A stretch of 64,000 bases of DNA from Bradyrhizobium sp. in8p8 (GCF_000426845.1 NZ_AUGD01000007.1:1-64000), one strand, 5' to 3'; numbered from the stretch's first letter, positions 26,287 to 34,060 are shown. Numbers and translations are program-made. Notes: generated by a model from the letters alone, not told the origin.

Positions 26287-26799
26287 CTACTTGTCCGCCA
26301 TGGTACGCTCGGCGTCCCTGGCCTGCACGCGCAAAATCGGGAGCTGCTCGCGCGCAAACGCCGCGAGCGCTGCATGGTCGGGCGCCTTCAGATAACGCTC
26401 GAGCAGAATGATGATCGACTCGTATTCGGGAATCTGCGCGGCATAGAAGCTTCTGACGTAAGTCGGACCATCCGACATTTCGGGTTCGACGAGACTAGCA
26501 GTCGGCGACTCTACCTTGCCGACGTGCAGTTCTGCGCCAATCGCCTCCTGGACGCCTTTCAGTCTCTTGTCGCGCTTGACCGCTTCCTCGGCGCGCAGGG
26601 CGGCCAGGTTCTTGACCTCCGCATTGCCCTTGAGGTCGGTGTTCTCAAGAAGACCCTGTTGAAATCGGCTGAAGCTGTAGAGCCCGCTGATGACTTCGAT
26701 CGCGGTTGGTGGCCGATCGCCAGGCTTTCGCTCGCCGGTGCTCTCGGCAAGAGTCGCGGTGTGGATGAATGCCAGGATAATCGCGGCAAGAACTCGCAT
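26287..26799 (-). CDS. Exported DUF4142-like protein
   Basis: About 170 residues: signal peptide MRVLAAIILAFIHTATLA, then a helical domain with FQQGLLENTDLKGNAEVKNL and a C-terminal YESIIILLERYLKAPDHAAL-x-FAREQLPIL pattern that resembles the four-helix DUF4142 (ferritin-like) family. The fit is weaker than for the 29345 gene. A start at 26808 is possible, but a candidate -10 element covers it, so the ATG at 26799 is preferred and the message may be leaderless. Confidence 0.7.
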   Translation of the reverse strand: MRVLAAIILAFIHTATLAESTGERKPGDRPPTAIEVISGLYSFSRFQQGLLENTDLKGNAEVKNLAALRAEEAVKRDKRLKGVQEAIGAELHVGKVESPTASLVEPEMSDGPTYVRSFYAAQIPEYESIIILLERYLKAPDHAALAAFAREQLPILRVQARDAERTMADK

Positions 26800-26806
26800 C
26801 GATATC

Positions 26807-26831
26807 AATGACGGAATGCGTACGAAGTTCC
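26807..26831 (-). promoter_or_regulatory. Weak EcfG-like promoter
   Basis: Minus strand GGAAC (26831-26827), 16 nt, CATT (26810-26807). The -10 element differs from CGTT at one position. Transcription would begin near 26800, right at the ATG at 26799. Confidence 0.35.
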
Positions 26832-26890
26832 CCAGGTTACGATCCGGTGAGTGGGTTGCGACGCGAGAGTTCCGCCCTTACGTGTTGTGC

Positions 26891-27088
26891 ATGAAACAGT
26901 CTGACATCTTCAGAGACAACGCCGACAATTGTCTTCAGCTTGCCGAGCGAGCGGACGGACAACCTGCCCATAAGCGCTACTCGCGCATGGCCGATGCCTG
27001 GGCGGCGCTCGCCAACGAGCAGGATTGGCTCGATGGCGAAATCCCGCCCGTTCCGGCCCACGCTCCTGCTCCGAACCGGGATATGTAG
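26891..27088 (+). CDS. Small hypothetical protein of the DNCLQLAE type
   Basis: A 65-residue soluble protein: FRDNADNCLQLAERA, then KRYSRMADAWAALANEQDWLDGE. This two-helix pattern is a common lineage-specific small-protein type in bradyrhizobia and loosely resembles the pair at 2375 and 12846 (aromatic-rich helix, W-x2-LA-x2-Q). The ATG at 26891 has only a weak ribosome-binding site. The C-terminus is Pro/Ala-rich. Function unknown. Confidence 0.7.
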   Translation: MKQSDIFRDNADNCLQLAERADGQPAHKRYSRMADAWAALANEQDWLDGEIPPVPAHAPAPNRDM

Positions 27089-27187
27089 ATCCGCTGTGAG
27101 ACCGCTCACAGAGGACAAGCAACAGATCCGGGATCATTCAGGAGTATTCGATCGCCTCGGTTTCCGGTTGCAGAAGGAGGTTTGGCG

Positions 27188-27322
27188 ATGGCTCCACGTC
27201 TGGTGCTTCTTTCCCTCATGCTCGCCTTTGGCGTCTCAGTCGCGTTCGCCACTGTAACGACGGTGCGGCAGGTGCATCTCGAAAACGCATCTGGCGAGGA
27301 GGTGCATCCGGTGCGAAGTTAG
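27188..27322 (+). CDS. 44-residue exported peptide
   Basis: A short gene with an excellent AGGAGG ribosome-binding site (27174-27179) 8 bp before the ATG. The product has a hydrophobic signal-like core (LVLLSLMLAFGVSVAFA) and a polar tail of about 20 residues ending HPVRS. If cleaved after AFA the mature peptide has about 22 residues; otherwise it is a single-span membrane peptide. It lies 100 bp after the previous small gene. Function unknown. Confidence 0.65.
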   Translation: MAPRLVLLSLMLAFGVSVAFATVTTVRQVHLENASGEEVHPVRS

Positions 27323-27329
27323 CGGTGGC

Positions 27330-27354
27330 GGAACATTCCTGGCCGTATTGCGTA
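27330..27354 (+). promoter_or_regulatory. EcfG-like promoter of the hydrophilic protein gene
   Basis: GGAAC (27330-27334), 16 nt, CGTA (27351-27354), one mismatch to CGTT. The start codon at 27391 follows with a leader of about 30 nt. Confidence 0.5.
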
Positions 27355-27390
27355 GGCGCTCCGAGACATCAGGAGAAGCGAGAGCCCACC

Positions 27391-27594
27391 ATGGCCCATT
27401 CCGATCAAGGTATCGTCAAGGACAAGCGCGGGGAGGAACAGCCGCGCGACAAGGAGCGTGCACAATCTGTGCACAAGACGGATCCGAAAGGTTCGCCCTC
27501 GCGCGAAGCGACGCGCGATCCCAAGCTAAGCGACGACAGCAAGACGCCGGGCTCCGGCGCAATGCCGGACGGCTCGAGCGATGCGACAGGCTAG
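27391..27594 (+). CDS. Small highly hydrophilic, disordered protein
   Basis: A 67-residue protein composed mostly of Asp, Glu, Lys, Arg, Ser, Gly and Pro (DKRGEEQPRDKERAQS), with no hydrophobic core. It resembles hydrophilin-like stress proteins in composition only. AGGAGAAG precedes the ATG. A strong bidirectional terminator lies 90 bp downstream. The EcfG-like promoter and composition suggest a desiccation or osmotic-stress role, which is an inference. Confidence 0.75.
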   Translation: MAHSDQGIVKDKRGEEQPRDKERAQSVHKTDPKGSPSREATRDPKLSDDSKTPGSGAMPDGSSDATG

Positions 27595-27683
27595 ATTTCG
27601 CACGGGAACCAATTCCCGCGCGAGGAGTCGAAGGATTGCTTCCGGTTGTCATGCCCCCGGTGCGCCGGAAGCAATCTCCAAGC

Positions 27684-27714
27684 ACGGCCCTGGCACCCAC
27701 CGTGCCAGGGCCGT
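27684..27714. terminator. Bidirectional terminator hairpin
   Basis: ACGGCCCTGGCAC (27684-27696) and GTGCCAGGGCCGT (27702-27714) make a perfect 13-bp stem with a 5-nt loop, followed by TTTGCC. It separates the convergent genes at 27391 and 27742. Confidence 0.85.
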
Positions 27715-27741
27715 TTGCCTGGCAGAGGGCGTCCGTTGCGG

Positions 27742-27987
27742 TCAGTCCGCTGCGTCTTCCGGATCTCTGTGGGTATGTCCGTCTGGTCCGCGGCCCAGCA
27801 CGCCGAAGTTGCTTGACTTCACGCCGGCGCTGGCATCGACGCCCACAGCCGCAAGTCCGAGGTTGAGCAGTTCGCGGACGGCGGCCGCCCGCGTCGGCAT
27901 GCGGTGCCTGAACCGGAAATCATCAATAGCGGCCAATTCTTCCGGCGAGAGCATGACCTGAAGGCGCTCGGCCCGTACGTCGTTCAT
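27742..27987 (-). CDS. Ribbon-helix-helix-like small regulator
   Basis: An 81-residue protein. The N-terminal RAERLQVMLSPEELAAIDDFR and the following RAAAVRELLNLGL form a beta-strand plus two helices as in ribbon-helix-helix repressors. The C-terminus is a polar tail. GTG at 27996 is an alternative start. Two TTGAGTA repeats and an inverted TACTCAA lie immediately upstream, overlapping an EcfG-like promoter, so the protein may repress its own gene. No toxin partner is adjacent. Confidence 0.7.
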   Translation of the reverse strand: MNDVRAERLQVMLSPEELAAIDDFRFRHRMPTRAAAVRELLNLGLAAVGVDASAGVKSSNFGVLGRGPDGHTHRDPEDAAD

Positions 27988-28001
27988 GGTGATCACGCAA
28001 T

Positions 28002-28050
28002 TTGAGTAAGTTGAGTAGATTACTCAACCTGCCAACTTGGGAAGAGTTCC
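28002..28050 (-). promoter_or_regulatory. EcfG-like promoter with overlapping TTGAGTA operator
   Basis: Minus strand GGAAC (28050-28046), 16 nt, GGTT (28029-28026). Overlapping its downstream edge are TTGAGTA at 28002-28008 and 28011-28017 and the inverted copy TACTCAA at 28021-28027. The half-sites recur at 9-10 bp, one helical turn, which suits cooperative binding of ribbon-helix-helix dimers. Confidence 0.6.
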
Positions 28051-28221
28051 ATGCGTATCGTCGCACCCGGCATTGAAGACGGATTCCGAAACAAGCGATT
28101 GTAGGCAGTCGGAGGCGCAACCTCCGACGGGCGCAAGCTGCCCGAGCCGACAGGCCGACAAGGCGGCAAGGCCAATGCTGCCCAGCAGTTCCGGCGCTGA
28201 CATTCGTCGGCTGCGGCGTGA

Positions 28222-29223
28222 CTAGGGTTGCCCGGATCCGCCAGCGGAGCCGTACACCTGACCCGTCGCATAGCTGGCGTCCGCCGCGGCAAGCTGCACG
28301 TAGATCGAGGCCAGCTCGACCGGTTGGCCGGGACGGCCCAGCGGGGTCATGCCGCCGAATTTCTCGAGCTTCTCCATGGTAGCGCCGCCGGAGACCTGGA
28401 GCGGCGTCCAGATCGGCCCCGGCGCAACGCCATTGACGCGGATGCCCTTGGAGGCGAGCTGCTTCGCCAGCGACTTCACGTAGTTCATCGTCGCCGCCTT
28501 GGTCTGCGCATAATCGTAGAGGTCCGGTGAGGGATCATAAGCCTGCTCCGACGTCGTGCCGATGATGCAGGAGCCAGGCTTGAGGTGCGGCAGTGCCGCT
28601 TTGATGATCCAGAACGGCGCGTAGATATTCGTCTTCATGGTTGCATCGAAATCCTCTGACGAGACGTCGAGGATGGAAGCGCGCGCTTGTTGTCGCGCGG
28701 CGTTGCACACGACGATGTCGATCCCGCCGAGGCCCTGCACGGCCTGGTCGACCAATTGCTTGCAGAAGGCTTCGTCTGTCAGGTCGCCGGGGATGGCGAG
28801 CCCGGTGCGCCGTTCCTTTTTGATCAGTGCGATCACCTCCTGCGCATCCGGTTCTTCTGCGGACAGATAGTTGATGGCGACATCGGCACCTTCGCGCGCA
28901 TAGGCGATCGCGGCAGCGCGGCCCATGCCGGAATCGCCGCCGGTGATCAAGGCCTTGCGGCCGGCGAGCCGGCCGGAGCCCTTGTAGGTGGTCTCGCCAT
29001 GATCCGGCCGCGGCTCCATCTTGCCGGCGAGACCCGGCCAGGGCTGCGACTGCTTCTTGAACGGCGGCTTTGGAAAGCGGCTTACCGGATCGATCAAGGC
29101 CTGCTCGGACATGGGGGTGTTTCCTTTCGCTGTCGATGCCAGCGAAGCCGCCGCGAGCGTTGCGCTCGCGGCGTGGACGACATGCCGGCGGGACAAGGAA
29201 GTTTTGCTGGAGTTCGACATCAT
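28222..29223 (-). CDS. Tat-exported SDR oxidoreductase (YghA-like)
   Basis: A 333-residue short-chain dehydrogenase. The N-terminus carries a twin-arginine-like signal (SRRHVVHAASATLAAASLA). The catalytic domain shows the cofactor motif TGGDSGMGRAAA at about residues 93-104, NAA-type NAG motif (CNAARQQ), and the active-site YAQTK in the YDYAQTKAATM segment. The PKPPFKKQSQPWPGL stretch before the fold is typical of the YghA-like branch, annotated as general stress or aldehyde reductases. Substrate unknown. No EcfG-like site was found upstream. Confidence 0.88.
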   Translation of the reverse strand: MMSNSSKTSLSRRHVVHAASATLAAASLASTAKGNTPMSEQALIDPVSRFPKPPFKKQSQPWPGLAGKMEPRPDHGETTYKGSGRLAGRKALITGGDSGMGRAAAIAYAREGADVAINYLSAEEPDAQEVIALIKKERRTGLAIPGDLTDEAFCKQLVDQAVQGLGGIDIVVCNAARQQARASILDVSSEDFDATMKTNIYAPFWIIKAALPHLKPGSCIIGTTSEQAYDPSPDLYDYAQTKAATMNYVKSLAKQLASKGIRVNGVAPGPIWTPLQVSGGATMEKLEKFGGMTPLGRPGQPVELASIYVQLAAADASYATGQVYGSAGGSGQP

Positions 29224-29344
29224 GCTCTCCGCGAGGATCGAGACTCAATGCGCGGAGACGGTCGTCGTTGCTAGAGTGGGGACGCCGGGTGTACCGGCGT
29301 CCTTCAGCAATGCGTGACTTGGGCTGACGCTACCTGGACTGAGG

Positions 29345-29896
29345 CTATTTGGACTGACCGACGCTCGGCGCCTTGCCGAGCTCCTTGGCCATCTCGAGAT
29401 GGTGCTTGAGCGCAGGCAGGGTCTTGCCCGCCCAGCCCTTCAGCGCGGCATTGTCGCCACCGTTGGCGTAGCGCTCGAACAGGGAGACGGCGTCCTCATG
29501 GGCGCTGACCTGGTAGGAATCGTAGTCCGAGCTGAAGTCCTTGCCCGTCGCGTTCTTGAGCTTGTCGAGCTTGCTCTGGTGCGCGCTGTCGAGCGTGGTC
29601 GGCAGGGTTGCCTGTACCTTGCCATCGCTGACGAGGCCCTTGAGTTCGGTGCTGGTCTTGGTGTGATCAGTCACCATCTGCTTCGCGAAGCTCTTCTCCT
29701 GCGCGTTGCCCTTCTGCTCGGCGAGCTTGCTCGACTCGATCTCGAACATGTCGCTGATGGCCACCTGCTTGACGAAATCGGGGGTGCTTGGCGCGACGCC
29801 CAGCGCGGAGTTTACGCCGGTCTTCTCACCCAGCGATTGGGCAAGTGCTGGCCCCGCAAGAATCATGCAGGCAAGGGCGATGATAGTGCGTTTCAT
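29345..29896 (-). CDS. Exported DUF4142 protein
   Basis: A 182-residue protein with a signal peptide (MKRTIIALACMILAGPALA) and a canonical DUF4142 domain: DFVKQVAISDMFEIESSKLAEQK, KSFAKQMVTDHTKTSTEL, and a C-terminal AHEDAVSLFERYANGGDN. The family adopts a ferritin-like four-helix fold and often belongs to stress regulons; biochemical function is unknown. AAGGGA is the ribosome-binding site for the ATG at 29896. The upstream open frame is arginine-rich and covers the promoter, so it is not used. Confidence 0.88.
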   Translation of the reverse strand: MKRTIIALACMILAGPALAQSLGEKTGVNSALGVAPSTPDFVKQVAISDMFEIESSKLAEQKGNAQEKSFAKQMVTDHTKTSTELKGLVSDGKVQATLPTTLDSAHQSKLDKLKNATGKDFSSDYDSYQVSAHEDAVSLFERYANGGDNAALKGWAGKTLPALKHHLEMAKELGKAPSVGQSK

Positions 29897-29950
29897 GATA
29901 GATCCCTTCGATGAGTCGCGCGGCGCCTGCCGGCGACGTTTGCGCCGACC

Positions 29951-29975
29951 AACACGCGGCCGGGGCCGAGGTTCC
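29951..29975 (-). promoter_or_regulatory. EcfG-like promoter of the DUF4142 gene
   Basis: Minus strand GGAAC (29975-29971), 16 nt, TGTT (29954-29951). The leader to the ATG at 29896 is about 50 nt. Confidence 0.65.
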
Positions 29976-29982
29976 AAACCGG

Positions 29983-30210
29983 TCAGTCGGTCGGCTTCCT
30001 GCCGCTTCGGGGGTTGATCGGATCAGTTGCCTTTCGCCGGAGTCGTTCGGGAAGGAATGGCTCGGTCGGTGTGGGGGTCGCGTCGGCGCGGACGTCGGCA
30101 TGATGCTGCGCCCGCTCATGTGGAGTGCGATTGTCGTTAACCTGGCGCTTGACGTCCAAGCCCCCGACCGGATCGTTCACGCCGTGCTGGATATCGCGGA
30201 AATCACTCAT
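29983..30210 (-). CDS. Small hydrophilic hypothetical protein
   Basis: A 75-residue polar protein with many Asp, Arg, His, Pro and Thr residues (HERAQHHADVRADATPTPTEP) and no hydrophobic core. GAGGTGA lies before the ATG. It starts 8 bp after the stop of the ThDP-enzyme gene on the same strand, so it is the second cistron of that operon. No known domain. Confidence 0.7.
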   Translation of the reverse strand: MSDFRDIQHGVNDPVGGLDVKRQVNDNRTPHERAQHHADVRADATPTPTEPFLPERLRRKATDPINPRSGRKPTD

Positions 30211-30218
30211 GGTTCACC

Positions 30219-32006
30219 TCATTGCTTTCCGGGCAGGATCGACTCGAGGACCTGCCGCGCCGCGCCCTTGATCATCGCGCTTTCGTTCGGATCGCCCTTC
30301 AGCACGGCGAGCGAAAAATTCTTCGCCTGCTGCAGGGTGATGTGCGGCGGCAGCGGCGGAACCTCAGGATCGGTCTTCACTTCCAGCACGACGGGCATGT
30401 CGCTCGCCAGAGCCTGGTCCCAGGCCGAGCCGATCTGCTGCGGGTCGTCAACGAAGATGCCGCGCAGGCCGACCAACTCCGCGAAGCGGGAGTAGGAGAC
30501 ATCCGGGATGCGCTGCGAGGCCTCGAATTTCGGATCTCCGTTGATGATGCGCTGCTCCCAGGTGACCTGGTTCAAGTCTTCGTTGTTGAAGACGCAAACG
30601 ATGAAGCGCGGGTCCCGCCACGAGCGCCAGTACTTCGCAGCCGTGATCAGCTCGGCCATGTTGTTCATCTGCATGGCACCGTCGCCGACCAGCGCGATCA
30701 CCGGCCGGTCCGGGTGGGCGTATTTGGCCGCGAGTGCGTAAGGCACTGCGGCGCCCATCGAAGCGAGCCCACCGGAGAGCGATGCCGTCATGCCGCGCCG
30801 CATCTTTAGATCGCGCGCGAACCAGTTGGCGCAGGAGCCGGAATCGCTGGTGATGATGGCGCGGTCGGGTAGGCGCGGGGACAGTTCCCAGGTGACGAGC
30901 TGCGGATTGACGGGCGTCGCAGGCTGATGCGCGCGGTCGTCGAGGGTCGTCCACCATTTCGCGATGTCGTCCTCGATCCGCTGGCGCCAAGCCCCGTCGC
31001 TCTTGGGCTTGAGCCGCGGCAACAATGCGCGCAGCGTTTCGGCGGCGTCCCCGACGAGGCCGACCTCCATCGGAAAGCGGATCGACATCATGCTGGCGTC
31101 GATGTCGATCTGCACGCCCCGCGCGCTGCCTTCCTTTGGCAGGAACTCGGCGTAGGGAAAGGCCGAGCCCACCATCAGCAGCGTGTCGCACTCCATCATC
31201 ATGTTGTAGCTGGGCTCGGTACCCAGCAGGCCGATCGAGCCGGTGACCCATGGCAGATCGTCGGGCAGCGCGGCCTTGCCGAGCAGCGCCTTGGCGCAGC
31301 CGGCCGACAGCCGATCGGCCACCGCGATGACTTCGTCGGTGGCGCCAAGCGCGCCTGCACCCACGAGCATCGCAACTTTCTTGCCGCCGTTGAGGATATC
31401 CGCCGCGCGGTCGAGATCGGCCTCGCGGGGCATCACGCTAGGCGCGCTGTAGCCGATACCGGAATGCAGCGTTCCGTGTGCACGGGGCGGATCCTCGTAA
31501 GGCTCTTCCTGAAGGTCGTTGGGCAGAATGATCACGGTCGGGGCCCGCCGCGCCAGCGCAATCCGCACCGCACGATCGATCAGGTGTCGCACTTGTGCAG
31601 GTGAGGATGCCTGCATGACGTAGGCGCCGGCGACGTCCTTGAACATCGAGAGAAGATCGATCTCCTGCTGATAGTGTCCGCCGAGGGCGTTGCGCGATTG
31701 CTGGCCGACTATTGCGAGCACCGGCTGGTGATCGAGCAGCGCGTCATAGAGCCCGGTGACGAGATGCGAGGCGCCGGGACCGGATGTCGCGATGCACACA
31801 CCGATCTCCCCCGAGAATTTGGCGTAAGCGGTCGCCATGAATGCCGCCATCTCCTCGTGACGCGCCTGCACAAAATTGAGCTTGCCGTCCGCCCGGTTCA
31901 TCGCGCCGAACAGGCCGTTGATGCCGTCTCCGGGATAGCCAAAGATGTGTCGCACGCCCCACTGATGCAGGCGTTGAACGATGAAGTCCGAGACGGTCTG
32001 AGACAT
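30219..32006 (-). CDS. Thiamine-diphosphate-dependent enzyme, pyruvate oxidase/dehydrogenase-like
   Basis: A 595-residue ThDP enzyme of the acetolactate synthase/PoxB superfamily. The N-terminal domain has the catalytic Glu in RHEEMAAFMATAYAK (about residues 49-63). The central domain has a cofactor-binding fold with LVGAGALGATDEV. The C-terminal domain has GDGAMQMNNMAEL and FNNEDLNQVTWEQR for ThDP and Mg. It lacks obvious acetolactate-synthase features and has no small subunit gene nearby, so a PoxB-like decarboxylase is likelier. An EcfG-like promoter stands upstream. In other bacteria poxB is a stress-sigma target, consistent with this context. Confidence 0.85.
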   Translation of the reverse strand: MSQTVSDFIVQRLHQWGVRHIFGYPGDGINGLFGAMNRADGKLNFVQARHEEMAAFMATAYAKFSGEIGVCIATSGPGASHLVTGLYDALLDHQPVLAIVGQQSRNALGGHYQQEIDLLSMFKDVAGAYVMQASSPAQVRHLIDRAVRIALARRAPTVIILPNDLQEEPYEDPPRAHGTLHSGIGYSAPSVMPREADLDRAADILNGGKKVAMLVGAGALGATDEVIAVADRLSAGCAKALLGKAALPDDLPWVTGSIGLLGTEPSYNMMMECDTLLMVGSAFPYAEFLPKEGSARGVQIDIDASMMSIRFPMEVGLVGDAAETLRALLPRLKPKSDGAWRQRIEDDIAKWWTTLDDRAHQPATPVNPQLVTWELSPRLPDRAIITSDSGSCANWFARDLKMRRGMTASLSGGLASMGAAVPYALAAKYAHPDRPVIALVGDGAMQMNNMAELITAAKYWRSWRDPRFIVCVFNNEDLNQVTWEQRIINGDPKFEASQRIPDVSYSRFAELVGLRGIFVDDPQQIGSAWDQALASDMPVVLEVKTDPEVPPLPPHITLQQAKNFSLAVLKGDPNESAMIKGAARQVLESILPGKQ

Positions 32007-32044
32007 TGCGGCGGCTCTCGGTCGGCGGCGTGTGAGACCCAGAG

Positions 32045-32069
32045 AACCGCTCGCTTGGCGCGATGTTCC
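32045..32069 (-). promoter_or_regulatory. EcfG-like promoter of the ThDP-enzyme operon
   Basis: Minus strand GGAAC (32069-32065), 16 nt, GGTT (32048-32045). The start codon is at 32006. It is back-to-back with the promoter at 32094. Confidence 0.65.
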
Positions 32070-32093
32070 TGACCTGCTCAGGGGACGTTCGCC

Positions 32094-32118
32094 GGAACGA
32101 TCGTTCGCCGATCCGGTT
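32094..32118 (+). promoter_or_regulatory. EcfG-like promoter of the PRC-barrel gene
   Basis: GGAAC (32094-32098), 16 nt, GGTT (32115-32118). The ATG at 32150 follows with a leader of about 25 nt. Confidence 0.65.
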
Positions 32119-32149
32119 GGTTTTGCACGTGGCTGAGTGGAGAATTGCG

Positions 32150-32524
32150 ATGTTGAACCAAGACGAGCTAGATCGCAGCGAGACAGGACGTTTGATCGGC
32201 AGCGACAAGGTCGAAGGAACGTCGGTCTACGGCGCCGATCGCAACCGGGTCGGTTCGATCGAACGCGTGATGATCGACAAGATCACCGGCAAGGTGTCTT
32301 ATGCCGTGCTGAGCTTCGGGGGGTTCCTGGGAATGGGCAACGATCACTACCCATTGCCCTGGCAATCGCTCAAATACGATACAGAGCTTGGCGGCTATAT
32401 TACCGCGATCACCGCCAAGGATCTGGAAAGCGCCCCAAAATATGGGGAGAAGGCCGAATGGAACTGGGGCGATGACGCTGCCGTGCGAGGTATCAACACC
32501 TACTACGGGGTGCCCTTCGCGTAG
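32150..32524 (+). CDS. PRC-barrel domain protein
   Basis: A 124-residue protein with one PRC-barrel domain: LIGSDKVEGTSVYGADRNRVGSIERVMIDK, then SYAVLSFGGFLGMGNDHYPLPW. Many soluble PRC-barrel proteins of this length in alphaproteobacteria are stress-induced; their function is unknown. GTGGAGA is the ribosome-binding site. The gene is divergent from the ThDP-enzyme gene, and each has its own EcfG-like promoter in the 143-bp space between them. Confidence 0.88.
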   Translation: MLNQDELDRSETGRLIGSDKVEGTSVYGADRNRVGSIERVMIDKITGKVSYAVLSFGGFLGMGNDHYPLPWQSLKYDTELGGYITAITAKDLESAPKYGEKAEWNWGDDAAVRGINTYYGVPFA

Positions 32525-32667
32525 CACGACCCCTCAGCCGGACGGCCAGGTTCACACAGCCGGACCGATAGCTGACCACCGGGATCCGCATCCGGTCGCA
32601 ACCGTGGCGGGCTGACGGCGCTCCCGTGGCCATGCTGCGCCTGATGGACTGGAGGGCGCGGGATCCC

Positions 32668-33132
32668 TCAACGGCCTGCTTCCCTCCGCGCCGGCCCCGC
32701 ATGCACATGCACCTGCTTCGCGTGAAGCGCCTCGCCGCATTCCGAACACACCATCACCGGATCGAACAGCTTGCCGCAGGTCTTGTGCTCGTGCAGCAGC
32801 GGACGGCCACGCTCGTCGCCCATATGAGCGTCGCCCCAATGCACCATCGCCATGATGATCGGGTAGAGGTCGAGCCCTTTCTGCGTGAGGATGTATTCGT
32901 AGCGCTTCGGCGCGTCGGAATAGGGCACGCGGCGCAGGATGCCGAAGCGGACAAGCTTCTTGAGTCGCTCCGAGAGCAGGTGCCGGGTGATCTGGAGCGA
33001 GGACTGGAACGCTTCGAAGCGCCGCACGCGCAAGAAGCACTCGCGCAGGATCAGCAGGGTCCAGCGGTCCCCGATGACGGCGACGGTGCGGGCGAGTGAG
33101 CAGGTTTCTTCTTCCAGCGTGTCCCATCTCAC
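32668..33132 (-). CDS. HxlR-family transcriptional regulator
   Basis: A 154-residue winged-helix regulator. The HxlR signature is present: CSLARTVAVIGDRWTLLILRE at about residues 11-31, then RHLLSERLKKLVRFGILRR as the recognition region and YSDAPKRYEYILTQKG for the wing. The C-terminal CSECGE and the earlier Cys could make a small metal or redox site. It is divergent from an SDR gene, and a 17-bp tandem repeat lies just in front of its start, so it probably controls both genes. Confidence 0.9.
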   Translation of the reverse strand: MRWDTLEEETCSLARTVAVIGDRWTLLILRECFLRVRRFEAFQSSLQITRHLLSERLKKLVRFGILRRVPYSDAPKRYEYILTQKGLDLYPIIMAMVHWGDAHMGDERGRPLLHEHKTCGKLFDPVMVCSECGEALHAKQVHVHAGPARREAGR

Positions 33133-33143
33133 GAGCGGTCTCC

Positions 33144-33262
33144 ACTTGCAGTGAGTCTAAACTTGCAGTCAGTCTAAAAATGGAACTGCATTGAACAGCC
33201 ATCGCAATTCTGTTTGGAAACTACCAGCGCTCCCACCAGTTTGACAGTTCTATTTTAGAACT
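33144..33262. promoter_or_regulatory. Candidate operators between the HxlR and SDR genes
   Basis: Two tandem 17-bp repeats ACTTGCAGTGAGTCTAA (33144-33160) and ACTTGCAGTCAGTCTAA (33161-33177) differ at one base. Further along, AGTTCTA and TAGAACT (33246-33262) form a palindrome with a 3-nt spacer. Both lie in the divergent intergenic region and are probable binding sites for the adjacent HxlR regulator. Confidence 0.6.
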
Positions 33263-33322
33263 ATAGCCTCCGGCACACTGCGCGCGGCGCGCCCGCGGCG
33301 CGACTCATCGGGGGAGGCGACC

Positions 33323-34060
33323 TTGCCCAAGCGAAACGCGACTGCCGCCGTGATCGGGGCCGGCGACTTCATCGGCTCCGAGATCGCCAAGAAATTCGCC
33401 GCCGAGGGCTTCTCGATCTATGCGGGGCGTCGCAACGGCGACAAGCTCGCGCCGCTGGTCAAGGCGATCGAAGCTGCCGGCGGTGAAATCCACGCGCGCT
33501 CGCTTGATGCGCGAAAGGAGGAGGAGATCACCGCGTTCCTTAACGACGCCGATCAGCGCGCACCGCTGGACGTCTGCATCTTCAACGTCGGCGCCAACGT
33601 CAATTTTCCAATCCTCGACACCACCGAGCGCGTTTTCCGGAAAGTCTGGGAGATGGCCTGCTATTCCGGCTTCCTGGCAGGACGCGAGGCGGCACGGCTG
33701 ATGCTGCCCCGCGGCGGCGGCAATATCTTCTTCACCGGCGCCACCGCCTCCTTGCGCGGCGGCAGCGGCTTTGCCGCCTTTGCGAGCGCCAAGTTCGGGC
33801 TTCGCGCGGTGGCGCAAGCGATGGCGCGCGAACTCGGGCCGAAAAACATTCACGTCGCCCATCTCATCATCGATTCTGGGGTCGACACCGAATGGGTGCG
33901 CCAGCGCCGGCTCGAAGCGCTCGGGCCCAATGCGCTCGATAATCCCGACCTGCTAATGCCGCCCTCGTCCGTTGCAGACGCCTATTGGCAGCTCTACCAG
34001 CAGCCGAAGAGTGCCTGGACCTTCGAGATGGAGATTCGTCCGTTCGGAGAGAAATGGTGA
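33323..34060 (+). CDS. Atypical SDR-family oxidoreductase (active-site Tyr replaced by Phe)
   Basis: A 245-residue short-chain-dehydrogenase fold. The glycine motif reads GAGDFIGSEIA instead of TG-x3-GIG, and the usual YxxxK active site reads FASAK (in AAFASAKFGLRA), so the catalytic tyrosine is absent. The start is TTG at 33323, supported by GGGGGAGG 5-6 bp upstream. It is divergent from an HxlR regulator. Classical SDR redox activity is doubtful; the protein may use another mechanism or act as a binding protein. Nitronate monooxygenase follows after 63 bp. Confidence 0.85.
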   Translation: MPKRNATAAVIGAGDFIGSEIAKKFAAEGFSIYAGRRNGDKLAPLVKAIEAAGGEIHARSLDARKEEEITAFLNDADQRAPLDVCIFNVGANVNFPILDTTERVFRKVWEMACYSGFLAGREAARLMLPRGGGNIFFTGATASLRGGSGFAAFASAKFGLRAVAQAMARELGPKNIHVAHLIIDSGVDTEWVRQRRLEALGPNALDNPDLLMPPSSVADAYWQLYQQPKSAWTFEMEIRPFGEKW

